From Trochalopteron elliotii (Eukaryota > Chordata > Aves > Passeriformes > Leiothrichidae), in contig JANPWX010000448.1 of NCBI GenBank assembly GCA_024734555.1, positions 397,716 to 461,715 of the forward strand: DNA of 64,000 bases. The letters are read 5' to 3'. Under the pieces are notes generated by a model, which did no database searches, was not told the origin of the DNA, and saw only the letters and a list, made by a program, of their open reading frames with translations. Positions 13,268 to 24,500 of the stretch are shown piece after piece. Each line of letters starts with the position of its first letter. Positions within the stretch are counted from its first letter, which is position 1. A program made the position numbers and the translations under genes.

Positions 13268-13275
13268 TATAAATA
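13268..13275 (+). promoter_or_regulatory. consensus TATA box in a GC-richer segment
   Basis: TATAAATA follows a purine-rich run ending gagagagctc and precedes a pyrimidine-rich segment with tgcaactctgctgctc about 15-30 bp downstream, a plausible start-site distance. The surrounding roughly 300 bp is richer in G and C than its neighbours. This is only a motif call; no downstream first exon with a clear donor was identified. Confidence 0.25.
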
Positions 13276-15823
13276 CTGCACGGCTGCAACTCTGCTGCTC
13301 CCTGAACCGAGTTACCCCTGCCACGGTGCACTCTGCAAAAATGTCACATCCCTTCACTGCTCAGCACTGAGCTGGCTGGAAATCACCAACTGCACCGTTG
13401 GCTTGGAGTCACCCCGGTGTTTTAGAGATGGATTTCATCAGGGAAATGGCTTGTGTGGCTGTGCTGTCAGCCTTTCCTCCCTGCCTTATCCATCTCCTGC
13501 CACTTTTCAGTGGCGCTGGAATTTACTGCTTAATTTCAGCCAAAGTTTTTAAAGGATCAGAAACCCCTGAAGGTGTTACATTCCTATGAACATGTTAGAA
13601 ATGGGTAGTTAGGTGCAGGAGAGTCCCCCACTGGAGCTCCTGCAGAGGGAAAAGCACCTTGCCTGTTGTGATTGGTGTTTTTCCAGAGGGATGAGCCTGT
13701 GCATGGCCCTGCCCTCAGTCGCACATGGAGGTGATGCCTGGAAGGGAAAGCTCCTGCAGGAGGAAGTGCTGGGGATGTGCAGTAACCGAGGCTTTCACAG
13801 CACAGGGGTTTATTTAGGGATGCATCCGAGGCACTGAGACAAAGAGGAGCTTCTGCTCCACTGATCCTGTGCTTGAGGAGAGGGAGAAGCAGGACCTGGG
13901 AGGGAACTTGTTTTTTTGTCTGCCAGTGGGTGTTAAGGGAATCCTTTTGCAGAAATAGCAGAGAGGGCAGTTGTTCACTCTTCCAGTGACAGTGCCTTTC
14001 TCTGCTGTGTAACAGATCTCCAGTCTCATTAAGAAGTCAGGATTGGCACCATTTATTTTTGTTTTCCTATGAATATGCAGTATATAAATACTCTCATTTA
14101 AAGAGCTTTCCCCATCTCTTGGCAAGCCACGGGTTTACAAGTTCATTTGCTTATCCTTAGGTTTAGCTCTGGACAGCACAGTGAAAAATAAGTCAACATG
14201 CAAAATGCAAAGTGGAATCATGCTGCTGGGTAACTTTTGTAAGTGGAAGAATGGCTTCCACACAGAACCAGCTTTTGCCATTCCCCTCTCTTCCACAATC
14301 AAGTGCAAGCTTTTGCTGTGGTCTTACCTTTATTCAGTCTGACCAAGTTGTAAATCTTTCCTAAAGGCAGCAAAGCCTGCTCTTGGAAAATGGTGAGCTG
14401 ATGTGTCAGCATTTGAGAGCAGCCTTGGAAAGTTTTCTCTCTGATATATCCAGTCCCAGGTTGTTCTTCCTCTCTCTCTGGATCTATTTAGAAACTGAAA
14501 CCTGGTGTGTATAAAAGAGAGAGTTCAAATGTAGAAGAAATTTATCCCATCTCAGGTTAAGAAACCTGTTAGGTCAGGTTTTTCTTGCTTTACTTTCAAC
14601 CTGCTGACTTCTTTCCTTGCATAGATTCTGGTTTTTGCCCTGTGAGAAACAGTTGCTGAACTTTTTATCTCCCTTTTCTGTAGCCCCAGTGATCACGGAG
14701 ATCACACTTTTATCTCCCATCCTAAAAATGCAAAACCTACCAGGCTTAATCTCAAATGCAGCTGACACTGGTACAAAATACAGTAGTTCAGTGTGGGAAA
14801 TGTCCTTCAATAGTTTCTTTTGTTGCTGCTGAAAGAGCAGGATCACACAGGTGCTGCAGACAGATATGCAGGTATTTTCCTCCTGCTCAGAACATTTTGG
14901 ATAGGGATGGGGTTTTTTTAGTGAAATATGTCAAAGTCTATCTTTAAAATAAAGAATGGGCTTAAATACACTGAAAGTATAATAATTCAGCAGTATTTTC
15001 TGATGGAGAACCATACAGCAGAGTACAACACAAAGTAGAGATAGTCAAACTTGCTGTTGCAATGGAAATACCTGGATTTTCCCTTCCATTTGTATCTGTA
15101 AAAAGAGGGAAATATGTAATAGGAAAGAATTTTGTTCAGCATGAGCTTCTAACCATCACTGAAGAAAATGAAATTTGAATCCAGTCATGCACACTTGGGA
15201 GCACAGCTGGATATGGAGAGCCTTGGAGGTGTCCCAGTCCAGAGCTGGACTGGGATGCTCAGCAGGCTTTTGCTGATTTGGGGAATCCCTTTGGGGGCCT
15301 GCAGACAGCAGATCCTGATTTCAGGATCTCGGGGGGCCTTGGGGAGGCAAACCCAAGCATTTTGCTGCTGGTGCTTGGGCTGTTCAGCAGATGCACATTC
15401 CTGGGATGCTCAGAGCCTTGGCAAGACTTAAATCAAGGAAGATATTTGTGGGAAGCAGCAGAGCAGCACCTTTCACCTTCTGTCAGATCTAGCCTGAAAT
15501 GATGCCTTTCTTGATAAACAGAAGAGCCTATTTTTGTCTCAGTGCTGACTTCATGCTGCCAGAAGCACTCTGGAGTGAGTGAAGCCATGGCAGGCTCTGC
15601 CCTTGCAAAGCTATGCATAGTATTTATGTTACAGTATGAGGAATACTTTGGAAATTTGAAATGTAGTAAAATTCCTCTCTCCTTCTCCCATCAAAATCTC
15701 CTTTGTGGAAAAAAAAATCTCCTTGGGTGTTTCTGCTTTATAGCATTTAAATAGGGTGGCCATTGGGTCACTTAACCTCTTTCTTCAGCTATAAATCTTT
15801 ATATCTTTTTGTGTTTTGTTCAG

Positions 15824-15893
15824 GAATCTGAGATGAAAGAGAACTAAATTCTGATGATCATCTTGCCACTGTTGCTGTCACCTGTGTTGACAG
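15824..15893 (+). other. SHANK2: candidate non-coding 5' leader exon of SHANK2
   Basis: A 70-nt segment is bounded by a good acceptor (pyrimidine-rich tract ending tttgttcag at 15823) and a perfect donor CAG|gtaagt at 15893/15894. Joined to the first coding exon at 28558, it supplies an in-frame TGA (15828-15830) upstream of the SHANK2 ATG with no ATG in that frame between them, so the annotated start would stand. It carries two upstream ORFs: MKEN-stop at 15833-15847, and a 14-residue one starting at 15854 that crosses the junction and stops at the TAA at 28560-28562. Assignment to SHANK2 is inference from position, strand and splice quality; it could belong to another transcript or be a decoy. 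Confidence 0.5.
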
Positions 15894-17236
15894 GTAAGTG
15901 TGCCAAGCTGATTTTGGAGAGAAAATGTTTGAGTCATTTGTGTCAGGTGGGCAAAGCTACAGTTACAGCCCAGGACCTCAACTTTGGGTCGTGCTGAATT
16001 CTGCAAAAGTGAGTTTTTCAACAAACAGGTGGTCAAAAATGCTTCCAAAAGCTTCTTGATCTCCAGCAAAGGAAACTGCTCCTCCTTCTGCTTTGTGGTG
16101 GTGGGTGGGTTACAAAAATGGTCTCAGAGCAGAGGAATTTGCAGTTGAACTGCAGCCTGGAGTGAAGATGACTGCAAGATCTTGTTGACTTTTATCCTCC
16201 TCCCCAAAGTACCTGAAGTATGAACTGGCAGGTAGACTGAAGTTATCATACTTTTTGTGTTATAACCCCCTGTTTTTATCTAGGAGCAATTTAGCAATGA
16301 GGTCCCTGCAAATTTTCAGTTGCTGTTGGGACTGGATGAAGAGTTTCTTGGATTTTGTACAGTTAGGTGAGAACTGGTGGACTTGAGCCCCTTGTGATAC
16401 AGCACAATCATATTTCTTTTATGTCTTTTACCTTACCTAAATGCTGCATTTTCAGTGTTTCCTATTAATAAAGACTTCCAGTCCCTACTTTTATTATAAA
16501 TGTCTTTGCTTTTCTCTGATTCTTTCAAAATATAGTCCAAAAAGTTTTGGCAGCACTCTGGAGATGACTTAGAACTTCTTATGCAGAACAATTTCTTGAA
16601 GTAACATCAGCACTTTCTTGGCTTCCAGTTCAATCATTACAAAATAAATTGAGACATGGAACTCAGAAAACTAAAGCAAAAAGGACACTGATTGAAACTT
16701 AGGTTTCCTTTGGTGGAGCATGATGCTTCTGTATGATGTGAAAACTAAAAAACTCATTTTCTCTGTGATAAGAGGAACTGGAGGTGCCTTTTCTTGCACT
16801 GGCCACTGCAGGTATCTGTGTCCATGTGCATTTATGAACACAGATCAAGGATTAGATTAGGCACTAACAGTGCCTTTGGATGAGCAATGGAAGGAGAATG
16901 AAAATACAAAAATTATGTAAAATGTGTCAGATGGATTGCTGTGGTTACATGAAGCAGTATAATTTGGATCAGTAGTCTGTAAAAATGGAAAAAGGAGAAA
17001 GAGATTTAAAAAATGTGTGTGCCTCAAAGCTCAGCCCAACAAATTTCATCTTATCAGGGCATTTAATAATTGACTGTTTGCTTCTGTGGTAGGGTCACTA
17101 TCAAAGATAAGCACACCAGTCTAAAGAGAGAGGTGCAGAAACAGGTGTGCAGACTTGGATTTTGTGTGTTGTGTTTGACAATGTGTTGAACTATTGATGG
17201 GAATAACTGTGTTCTATTGGCTGAAATGTTTAAGTT

Positions 17237-17484
17237 TGCAGGGACACCTCCCACTATCCCAGGGTGCTCCAAGCCCTGTCCAGCCTGGCTTTGGACACTT
17301 CCAGGGATCCAGGGGCAGCCACAGCTTCTCTGGGCACCCAGTGCCAGTGCCTCACCAGCTCCTGAGTAAAGAATTTCTTCCTGATCTAAATCTCCTCTTT
17401 CAGTTTAAAACCATTCCCCCTTGTCCTGCCATTATCTGGCCGTGGAAAAAGTCACTCTCCTTCTTTTATATAAGCCCTCTTTAA
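17237..17484 (-). mobile_element. CR1 LINE fragment
   Basis: On the minus strand this reads as a typical avian CR1 3' region: the reverse of the block with the ccactatccca, ccaagccctgtccagcctgg and gtaaagaatttcttcctgat motifs. It is 5'-truncated, as nearly all CR1 copies are. The same motifs recur at 21431, 40675 and 59205. No intact reverse transcriptase remains. Confidence 0.85.
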
Positions 17485-18714
17485 GAAGAATGTCAGAAAA
17501 TTCAGCTGATATCCAGAAGTGGTCACTCTCCATGTATGACTGAAAAATCAAGTGGAGAAGTTTGGATTTATTAAGAACTGTAGAAAACTTTTGAGGTGAG
17601 GCAGCTAGTGATGGGAAGTGTGGAAAAAAAAAACAACCCAAAACCAGCTGTGAGGGAGGCTACATAAAAGCTGTGGGAGAACATTAAGCAGACATAAAAC
17701 CTAACAGCAAATCTCTTTTTAAAGCTTCTTTCCTTTCAAAGTGTGAAGAAAAAGTATTCCTAGTTCTATGTTAGTGCTGAAAAGGGCTTTTCTCGTGCTG
17801 GCTCTGCCTCCTTCATTCCTTCCAATGGCAAAGCAGAGAGAAGGTTTTGTAAATCTCATTAATGGGCATGTCCTGAAGTGTTTGGTTCACATGATGGGCT
17901 TAAATTATTGCCTTCCCTGCCCAGCTGCATTTACAGGGAAAGCAGAGCTGCCTGGATGCTGTTCCTCCCCTCTGACCAGGTGCAGGCACAGGTAGCTCTG
18001 GCAGCATCAGGAAATGAGCTTTGCATCACAATTTTTCCCCTCAACAACCCACCTGAGGCACTGGAGCAGCAAAGTGAGGGGTGCCTCTCACAGGGTGCCC
18101 CCAGTTTTATAGAAACCCAGGAGCCCTTCCAAGCACAGTGTCCCTGGGCATCACTGATTGTTTTTCCTAGTCATGATCACACATGGGTGTCCTTCACAAA
18201 GGTTCTGTCAAATCCTCTGTCAGCAGCTGCTCCTTTGGAACATCTGGTAAAATCTTTTCCTAAAGACTTTCTCTGTGGCAGAAGCTGATAGTAGCATGCC
18301 CAGAGTGCAAGTGATGCTTTCTTATTAGGATTATTTTCTGTCCTGATTCAATCAAGTTGGGTTTTTTTGTAAGTGCTTTTATATTCAGTTTGCATATCTT
18401 GATTAGACTGTGATAATTTCCATGGCTGGAATCTCCAAAGTGTGCTGTCAAGAAATTATAAATGGTAATGAATTCACTTAATCAGGACTTCCAGGAGTAC
18501 AATCAACATGAAATCTAGTCAATTAGAAATAAATCTGTTTAAAATATTTCTGGTTCTCCAACAGCCTCATTTGAGTCCTCATGTTACCTGGGACTGAATT
18601 AGAGACCTACACAGACAGGTAGAAAATACACTTTGGAAGAAATCACTGTAAAGGGGTGTAAAGGAATCCAGGATGCTGAAATTTGCCTGAATCTCCATTA
18701 CAAACTGAGTTGCA

Positions 18715-19058
18715 CAGGCACCAACTGGAGAAAAGTTATGGTACCAGCTGTGACTTGGCACTCTTGCACCTTGTGTCCAGTTTTGGACCCACCACAGCAC
18801 AGGAAAGATAGGGACAAACTGGAGCAGGTTCTGTGGAGGGCCACCAAGAAAAAAGGAGGCTGGAGTATTGTCCTGCAAAGAGAGGGTGAGGAAAGCCTGG
18901 AAAAAAGGTGGCTTCAGTGAGATTTTCCAGGCCAGCCTGGATAAAAACATGGACAACCCAAGCATTTCTCATTGCTGGGTCTGCTCTGAGCAAGAGGTTG
19001 AAATGAAGTCCTCCAGAGACCCCTGTGACCCAAATGACTTGGTGGTTCTCTGAGTCTA
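18715..19058 (+). mobile_element. CR1 LINE fragment, probably internally deleted
   Basis: It has the CR1 order in forward orientation: a segment like the end of the reverse-transcriptase ORF (gtgtccagttttggaccc, then gaggccacca-like), an internal region (gccagcctgg), and a degraded 3' tail (gtcctccagagacccctgtgaccc). The parts are closer together than in a complete CR1 tail, which suggests internal loss. It is heavily diverged and non-functional. Confidence 0.7.
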
Positions 19059-20396
19059 AGGCACAGCAAAGAATCCAGGTCGTTGTGTTCAGGGAGGCTG
19101 ATTTTATTTTGATTCTGCATTGAGAGAGGGATACTTGAGAAAAACAGCCTTGTTGGTATCCTAAGCTGTCTCTAAATTAAAGGTATTGTGAGCAGTTAAC
19201 CCAGGGTGATTTAGCATGCTATTTATTTTTAATATTAAATTCCAAACTAAACCTGGAATTTAAATAGTAAAAGCTGGAAGAGTTTATGAATCTGTATTTT
19301 CACACAATAAAATTCTTTCTATTTTTTGCTTCCTTTCTTTTGCCTAATGGTTACAAACATGGATATCGTTCTGTTCTCTTTTTGCCTAAGGAATGATATT
19401 TTATTTCTTGAGCTGTTTACTGAAGGTAATAATTAAACCTTGCTAATCAATGAGGAAACGGGCTCTTTTAATCCATTTAATTGGGTTGATTGCCTAATTT
19501 TTGGCTGGCTATAATTTGGTAAAAAATGAGTTTCTTACCTGTAAAACGAATTGAATCAAAAATCTCTAAGGTCAAGAAAATAATTTATTTCTCAGGTGTT
19601 CTATAGAGTCATGGTGCTGCCTGGGTCAGTTTGGCAGATCACTTAACCTTTCTAAGCCTGCAGATATTTTCTGCAGTCTGCCATCACCATCCTTCACTTA
19701 CAAAACCCTAAAGGATGTCCTTGGTTGTGCCATGAGCACAGGCTGGAGTATCAATTAAAGCCCAAGATGTGCTTACCTTGGGTTGGAAAATAGCTGGGGG
19801 AAGATGCAAGTAAAGGGTCAGCAGAGTTCCTTTTTCAAAATTACCTCTGAAAAAAACCCAAAAATCAGGGAAGTTTTTCTGCAATTAAGAAAAGGCTGGA
19901 GACCATCTGTCCCTGGGAAACAGGAATATTCACTGCAGACAGACACAGATGGGCAGAGGGATGGTGAGGACAAGGCACGTGGCTGTGCTTGCACTGGAGT
20001 TCAGCTGAACCAGGGGCTGCTCACCTGTCCTGCTTCTTCTCCATCCTTTCTGGGTCACCATTTGTTTGTTCCTTCCCCCTGGATTAAGGAAAGAAATGAA
20101 GTTGGTGTGAAGGCCAAGGAAAATCTCCCCCTACAGGCTCTTTGGCAGAGGACTGGCCCAGAATTGCTGACCTGGAGAGTCTGAGCTCTGTGTCCCCAAA
20201 TCCCACCTATGGACACTCGGTGTCTTCTGCAAACCTCAAGGGGTGTTTCCTGCTGAAATGGAAATGAATTCGTTGAAATTAAATGAGAAAAAAAAAACCC
20301 AACACACACAAGGAGAAAGGGTAATTGGTTTTATTTGTTGTACCAGCTCTCAACCAAAGAACTCATCCTTTTGTAAGAAAAACAGAGCACCTATTT

Positions 20397-20636
20397 GAGA
20401 GGACACAGTCTTAAGCTGCACCAAGGGAAATATAGATTGGATATTAGGAAAAAGTTTTTGCATGGAAAGAGTGATAAAGTACTGGAATGGTCTGCTCAGG
20501 GAACTGGTGGAGTCACCATCCCTGGATTGTTTAGAAAAAGACTGGATGTGGCACTGGGTGCCATGTTTTAGTTGAGGTGTTGGGGCATGGGTTGGATGGT
20601 CTTGAAGATCTCTTCCAACCTGGTGATTCTGTGATA
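20397..20636 (+). mobile_element. CR1 LINE 3' fragment
   Basis: It contains the forward CR1 3' signature: ggatattaggaaaaa, a ggtggagtcaccatccctgg block, then ggatggtcttgaagatctc and cttccaacctggtgattctg ending in gattctgtgat, the characteristic CR1 terminus. It is 5'-truncated with an intact 3' end. Confidence 0.92.
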
Positions 20637-21430
20637 TTTGAAACCTTGCTTTTTTTTAAACTGGCATGTTATGCCATTGATTAAACTAAGGCAAACAATG
20701 AGACTGTTTCTGTCAACACAGCAAATGAAATGACACAGTAGCCCCCACCAGGATCACATCTGAGGAAAATTCAGGTTAAACTTCATAGCACTAAATGCTG
20801 ACCTGTGTGCAAGGAGAAGAGGGAATCTGCTTTATCTACTCTCAGGGCTTGATCTCATCTACATAACAAGACACCAGCAGTGCTTCTCTGTTAACATTTA
20901 ATTCTGTTTGTATTTGAATTATCAGAAAAAATGTTTTATGGGTAAAGAGGAAAGAGGTTGATAAGCAACAAATGCAAATTAAAAAGCAACAGATCTGCCT
21001 TGTCCATCAGGGATGTGAAACTGAGGTAAATATGTTCAACAAGCTTTGATTTTTTTTTTCCAGACTCTTGTTGTAAATCTTTTTAAATTCTCTTATGTCC
21101 TTTTCCTTCCAACACATCATAATCTTTTTGATATTTACATAGCTAAGTGCAAGCAGAGGCTGGGAGCAGAAAGGCTGGAAGATAAAATGCCTTGCCCTAC
21201 ATGCTTCTGCTTGGTAAGGAAATTTGGTGGGCACCCCAAAATGACCATTTTATCCATCTCTTTAGAAACAGACAGTGACTATGAAAAATTGAAGTGGTGT
21301 CATACTTCAGCATTACTTCATGAACATATCATAACTACTCACATTGTAACCTTTTCTTGGTTTGGATAACTGAAGGGGATTTTTTTTTTCTTTCAGTCAG
21401 TGCATCTGTGTTTATTTTGTCATGGAAAAC

Positions 21431-21512
21431 TTCCAGGATGGGGCACCCACAGCTGCTCTGGGTGACCAGTGCCTCCCCACCTTCCCAGTAAAGAATTTCT
21501 TTGTAATATTTT
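21431..21512 (-). mobile_element. short, degraded CR1 fragment
   Basis: Motifs ggggcacccacagctgctct, ctgggtgaccagtgcctc and gtaaagaatttctttgtaat match the reverse orientation of the CR1 region seen at 17237. Both ends are lost. Confidence 0.65.
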
Positions 21513-24500
21513 ATGTAAAAGCTGTCATCCTTTGAAGAAATGCCTTTCTGGATCTGGAACTGGACTAAACTGGATAAACTTTTCCATGTTTCATGTTGGC
21601 TTTTCTTACCTTGGCTATTGTTTTGATCATGAATACAATGTTGAGTCCAAGGAGACATCTCAGTTTTTGGATGCAAGTTGTGTATCTGGGAAAATGTGCT
21701 TGGTGCATTTCCTAAAACGTTTTTTTGTTTTCCACCCTATTTGAATGAGTTATTTAGCTGCTACTTATTTAGCTTTTTTTGTTGTTGTTGTTCAACTCTT
21801 AAAAGTGGTTTAGAATTCGGGATCAATACATACTAAACAGGTGAATTTTCAAACTGAATGTTGCTTTTACAACTAAATGCTTGCAATTCCTGTAAGGATC
21901 TTGTTTAATTCTTCAAAGTGATTATTATTTTGCCATAAGCAAACTCTAGTTTCAACTGCAAGGAGTATTTGAAGATTGCCTTAGGAGTACCTTGTCTATC
22001 TGTTGGAAAGCAGAAGTTCTAATAAATGTGAAAACTAGAGGCCATGCTAAAAGCAGCTGTAGAAATGAACAGAGCCTGGAAGGTCCCTCTGTGAGGCTTG
22101 TGGGGCTGGGCCTAATTCCTTGTCTAGAAGAAGGACCTTTAAATAAAGGTCAGCCAGAATTGCTCTGGAAACCTTGCAGGGGCTTAAAAGAAGCCACTTA
22201 AGAACTTATGTTGCCACTGGGATTTGGCCTTTACTACAAACTTCCCCTGTGCTGGCTAACATTTATAAATACTTGCTATGTTTCCCCTATTAATATGTTT
22301 TGAATAATTTTTTAGACATTTCTAACCATTCTAACCAATTTTACTGCTCCACCCTGTGCTGAATCTTTACACCTGGCTCCTCTTCCTACCAGCAGCTTCT
22401 GTTTTCTCATGTTGAAATCCTATTTCAGATGGTTTTTCATGTTGAAATTTCACTTCAGACATTCATCTGCTTCTGTGCCTGTCTTGCAGCCTTCCTCATT
22501 CAGCAGGAGAAGTTGCTTGTCTTGTGTATTCATTGTACCTATTCTTCCCCAAAATGTCTCTTTACATCTGCCTGGCTGAACTTCAGCCTTTCCGTGGAGA
22601 TGCCATGACCAGCTGAATAGTTTAGAGGGAATATAAATGCTAAGTAGAAGAGACAGAGAACAAAGGAGAAATTCAGAATCCAAAGCTGCTTGGTAATGAA
22701 GGAGACTCAAAAAACTACCCTGTACTTGCAGAAATAGGCTGCTTCTGTAGATTTTGTGTGTGTGCAGCAGTGATAATGGTGAAGTACCTACGTTTAAAAA
22801 TACTGAAATAAAAAGAAATTTACCTGCTTCCAAACCCACTTTAATCATGTGATGTTGGTATTTAAGACTCTAAATGCCAAAAGTTAATGGGGCTTAGCCT
22901 CTTCTTGGCAAGTCTGTGCAAATATACACGAACAAGAGAACTCAGAAATAAGTGGCAGGTTCAACAATTTCTTCACACAATTTTCTTCTTTGTTTCCTTA
23001 AAAAAAAAAAAAAAAGGTGGGATGAAGTCTCACTCTTGAGTTTTGCAAAACAATTTGACACTTGTGCTGATCACCCTGAAAAGAAATCAAGGGCTGCCTA
23101 AACCAGCTCTTTAACAGAGCAGTGAAAAGAATTTCCTGGTGGTGCTGATGAGAGCCAATGGATATGACCATTGACTCTGAACATTGATTTCCAATCAATA
23201 ATTCAATTTGGAAGCAAGAGATGCCACGCTGAGAAACAGCAGCTTCAGAGAAAAGTATAGGAGGAATTTTTGTTCATCATTCTGGTACTGTAGTATTTGT
23301 GTCAGCATTCATCATCTAAAATATTTATCTGGGTGTTTCAGATAAATATTTTAACAGAATAGTTATTTAACAGAAAGATCAAAAATACATCACCAGGAAG
23401 TGAATTTAAGTGAGGGACTGCTGAATGGGGAATAAAGCTGCAACCAGGGGGGTTGTCCCTGTCTGGTGGAGCTCCAAGTGCCTCGTCTCCCCTGAGGTTT
23501 TGCTGTGGATTGTTCAGCACTCCTTGTGCATGTGCCAGCTTTCTTCTTGTAGATATTTTCTTTTAGGTTTTGCATTTCCCTGGCTGAGTTCTGTGTCTTG
23601 GCTTTCAGCCCTGCCCTGGTTGGAGTTGTGGAATTTGGGTGCTGATAACACTTCCCTGGGGGTTAATCAGATGGCTCTGTTTATGGAGATCTCTCTCCTG
23701 CCACTCGGGCAGTGATGTCTCAGACCCACTCCGTGCTGGCAAACATTAATGCTGCCTTTGGCTGACGTGGTTCTGCCCTTTTCAGGCCCTGGCAGTTCAC
23801 TTCTGGCCCTGTGCCATCTTTCTCCTGCTGCTTCTGCAAACATTTGCATAGTGATCCAGTTCAGAGGCATGATGGATGTTGAAACTGAGCTCCCGAACAG
23901 AAGAAAAGCTGGCATTTGACCTGCATCAGTGCTTTGTTTTGCTTCACTGTTCATGTTAAAGCAGTCTGGGGACAAGGGTGGAGTGCTCTTGGGTGAGAAG
24001 GAGGATGGGCTTGCTTTTTGGGAGGCAATGCTGGTTGCTGCCAGTTTTAAAGTTGGAATACAGAGGGAGCTTGAACCCATCAAATTGCAAATTGCCCTTT
24101 GGAGTTGGTCTTCAATTCAGATTTTCCTCTGTGTGGCCTTTTCTGCCCAACCATGGGGAGGTGTGAAATGCATGATGTGCTGGGACTCAACCCCCCACCT
24201 TCAGCTCTGTCTGAAGTGCATTTTTGTTTTAATATTATTATAACTGGAAAAGAAAATGCTTGATCTTCTCCAGCATTTTAATTTAGTACCTCATCAAGCT
24301 GGTTCTTGAGCTGATATGTATAATCCTGAATAAAGCCACAGAATCCCAGCGTTGGGAGCTCTGGCAGGTTTTACACAGAAATCTCTTTCCTGAATAGTTT
24401 TCCTTCAGAGTTAATTACTAAATACCTCTTGCTGGCAGTGGCTGTTCTTTTCCCAGCAAACTTTTCTCACAGTCTGGTTCATGGCATTACTCAGCCCGTG

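Larger units (their letters stand above)
3109..15823. other. long non-coding stretch upstream of the candidate leader exon
   Basis: No frame here resembles a known protein. Content noted: splice-like bounded segments at 4421-4521 and 6735-6796, both of low credibility; a run of about 25 T near 6304-6325; an 11-bp perfect palindrome at 10182-10205; and a GC-richer segment around 13100-13420 with a TATAAATA box at 13268-13275. I infer that most of it is 5' intronic or intergenic sequence of SHANK2, because the first coding exon has a splice acceptor and so must have upstream leader exons. Confidence 0.6.

Noticed and set aside
18868..19053. Open frame in the CR1 copy at 18715-19058
   Set aside because: It lies wholly in CR1 3' sequence, which is non-coding or decayed in this copy.
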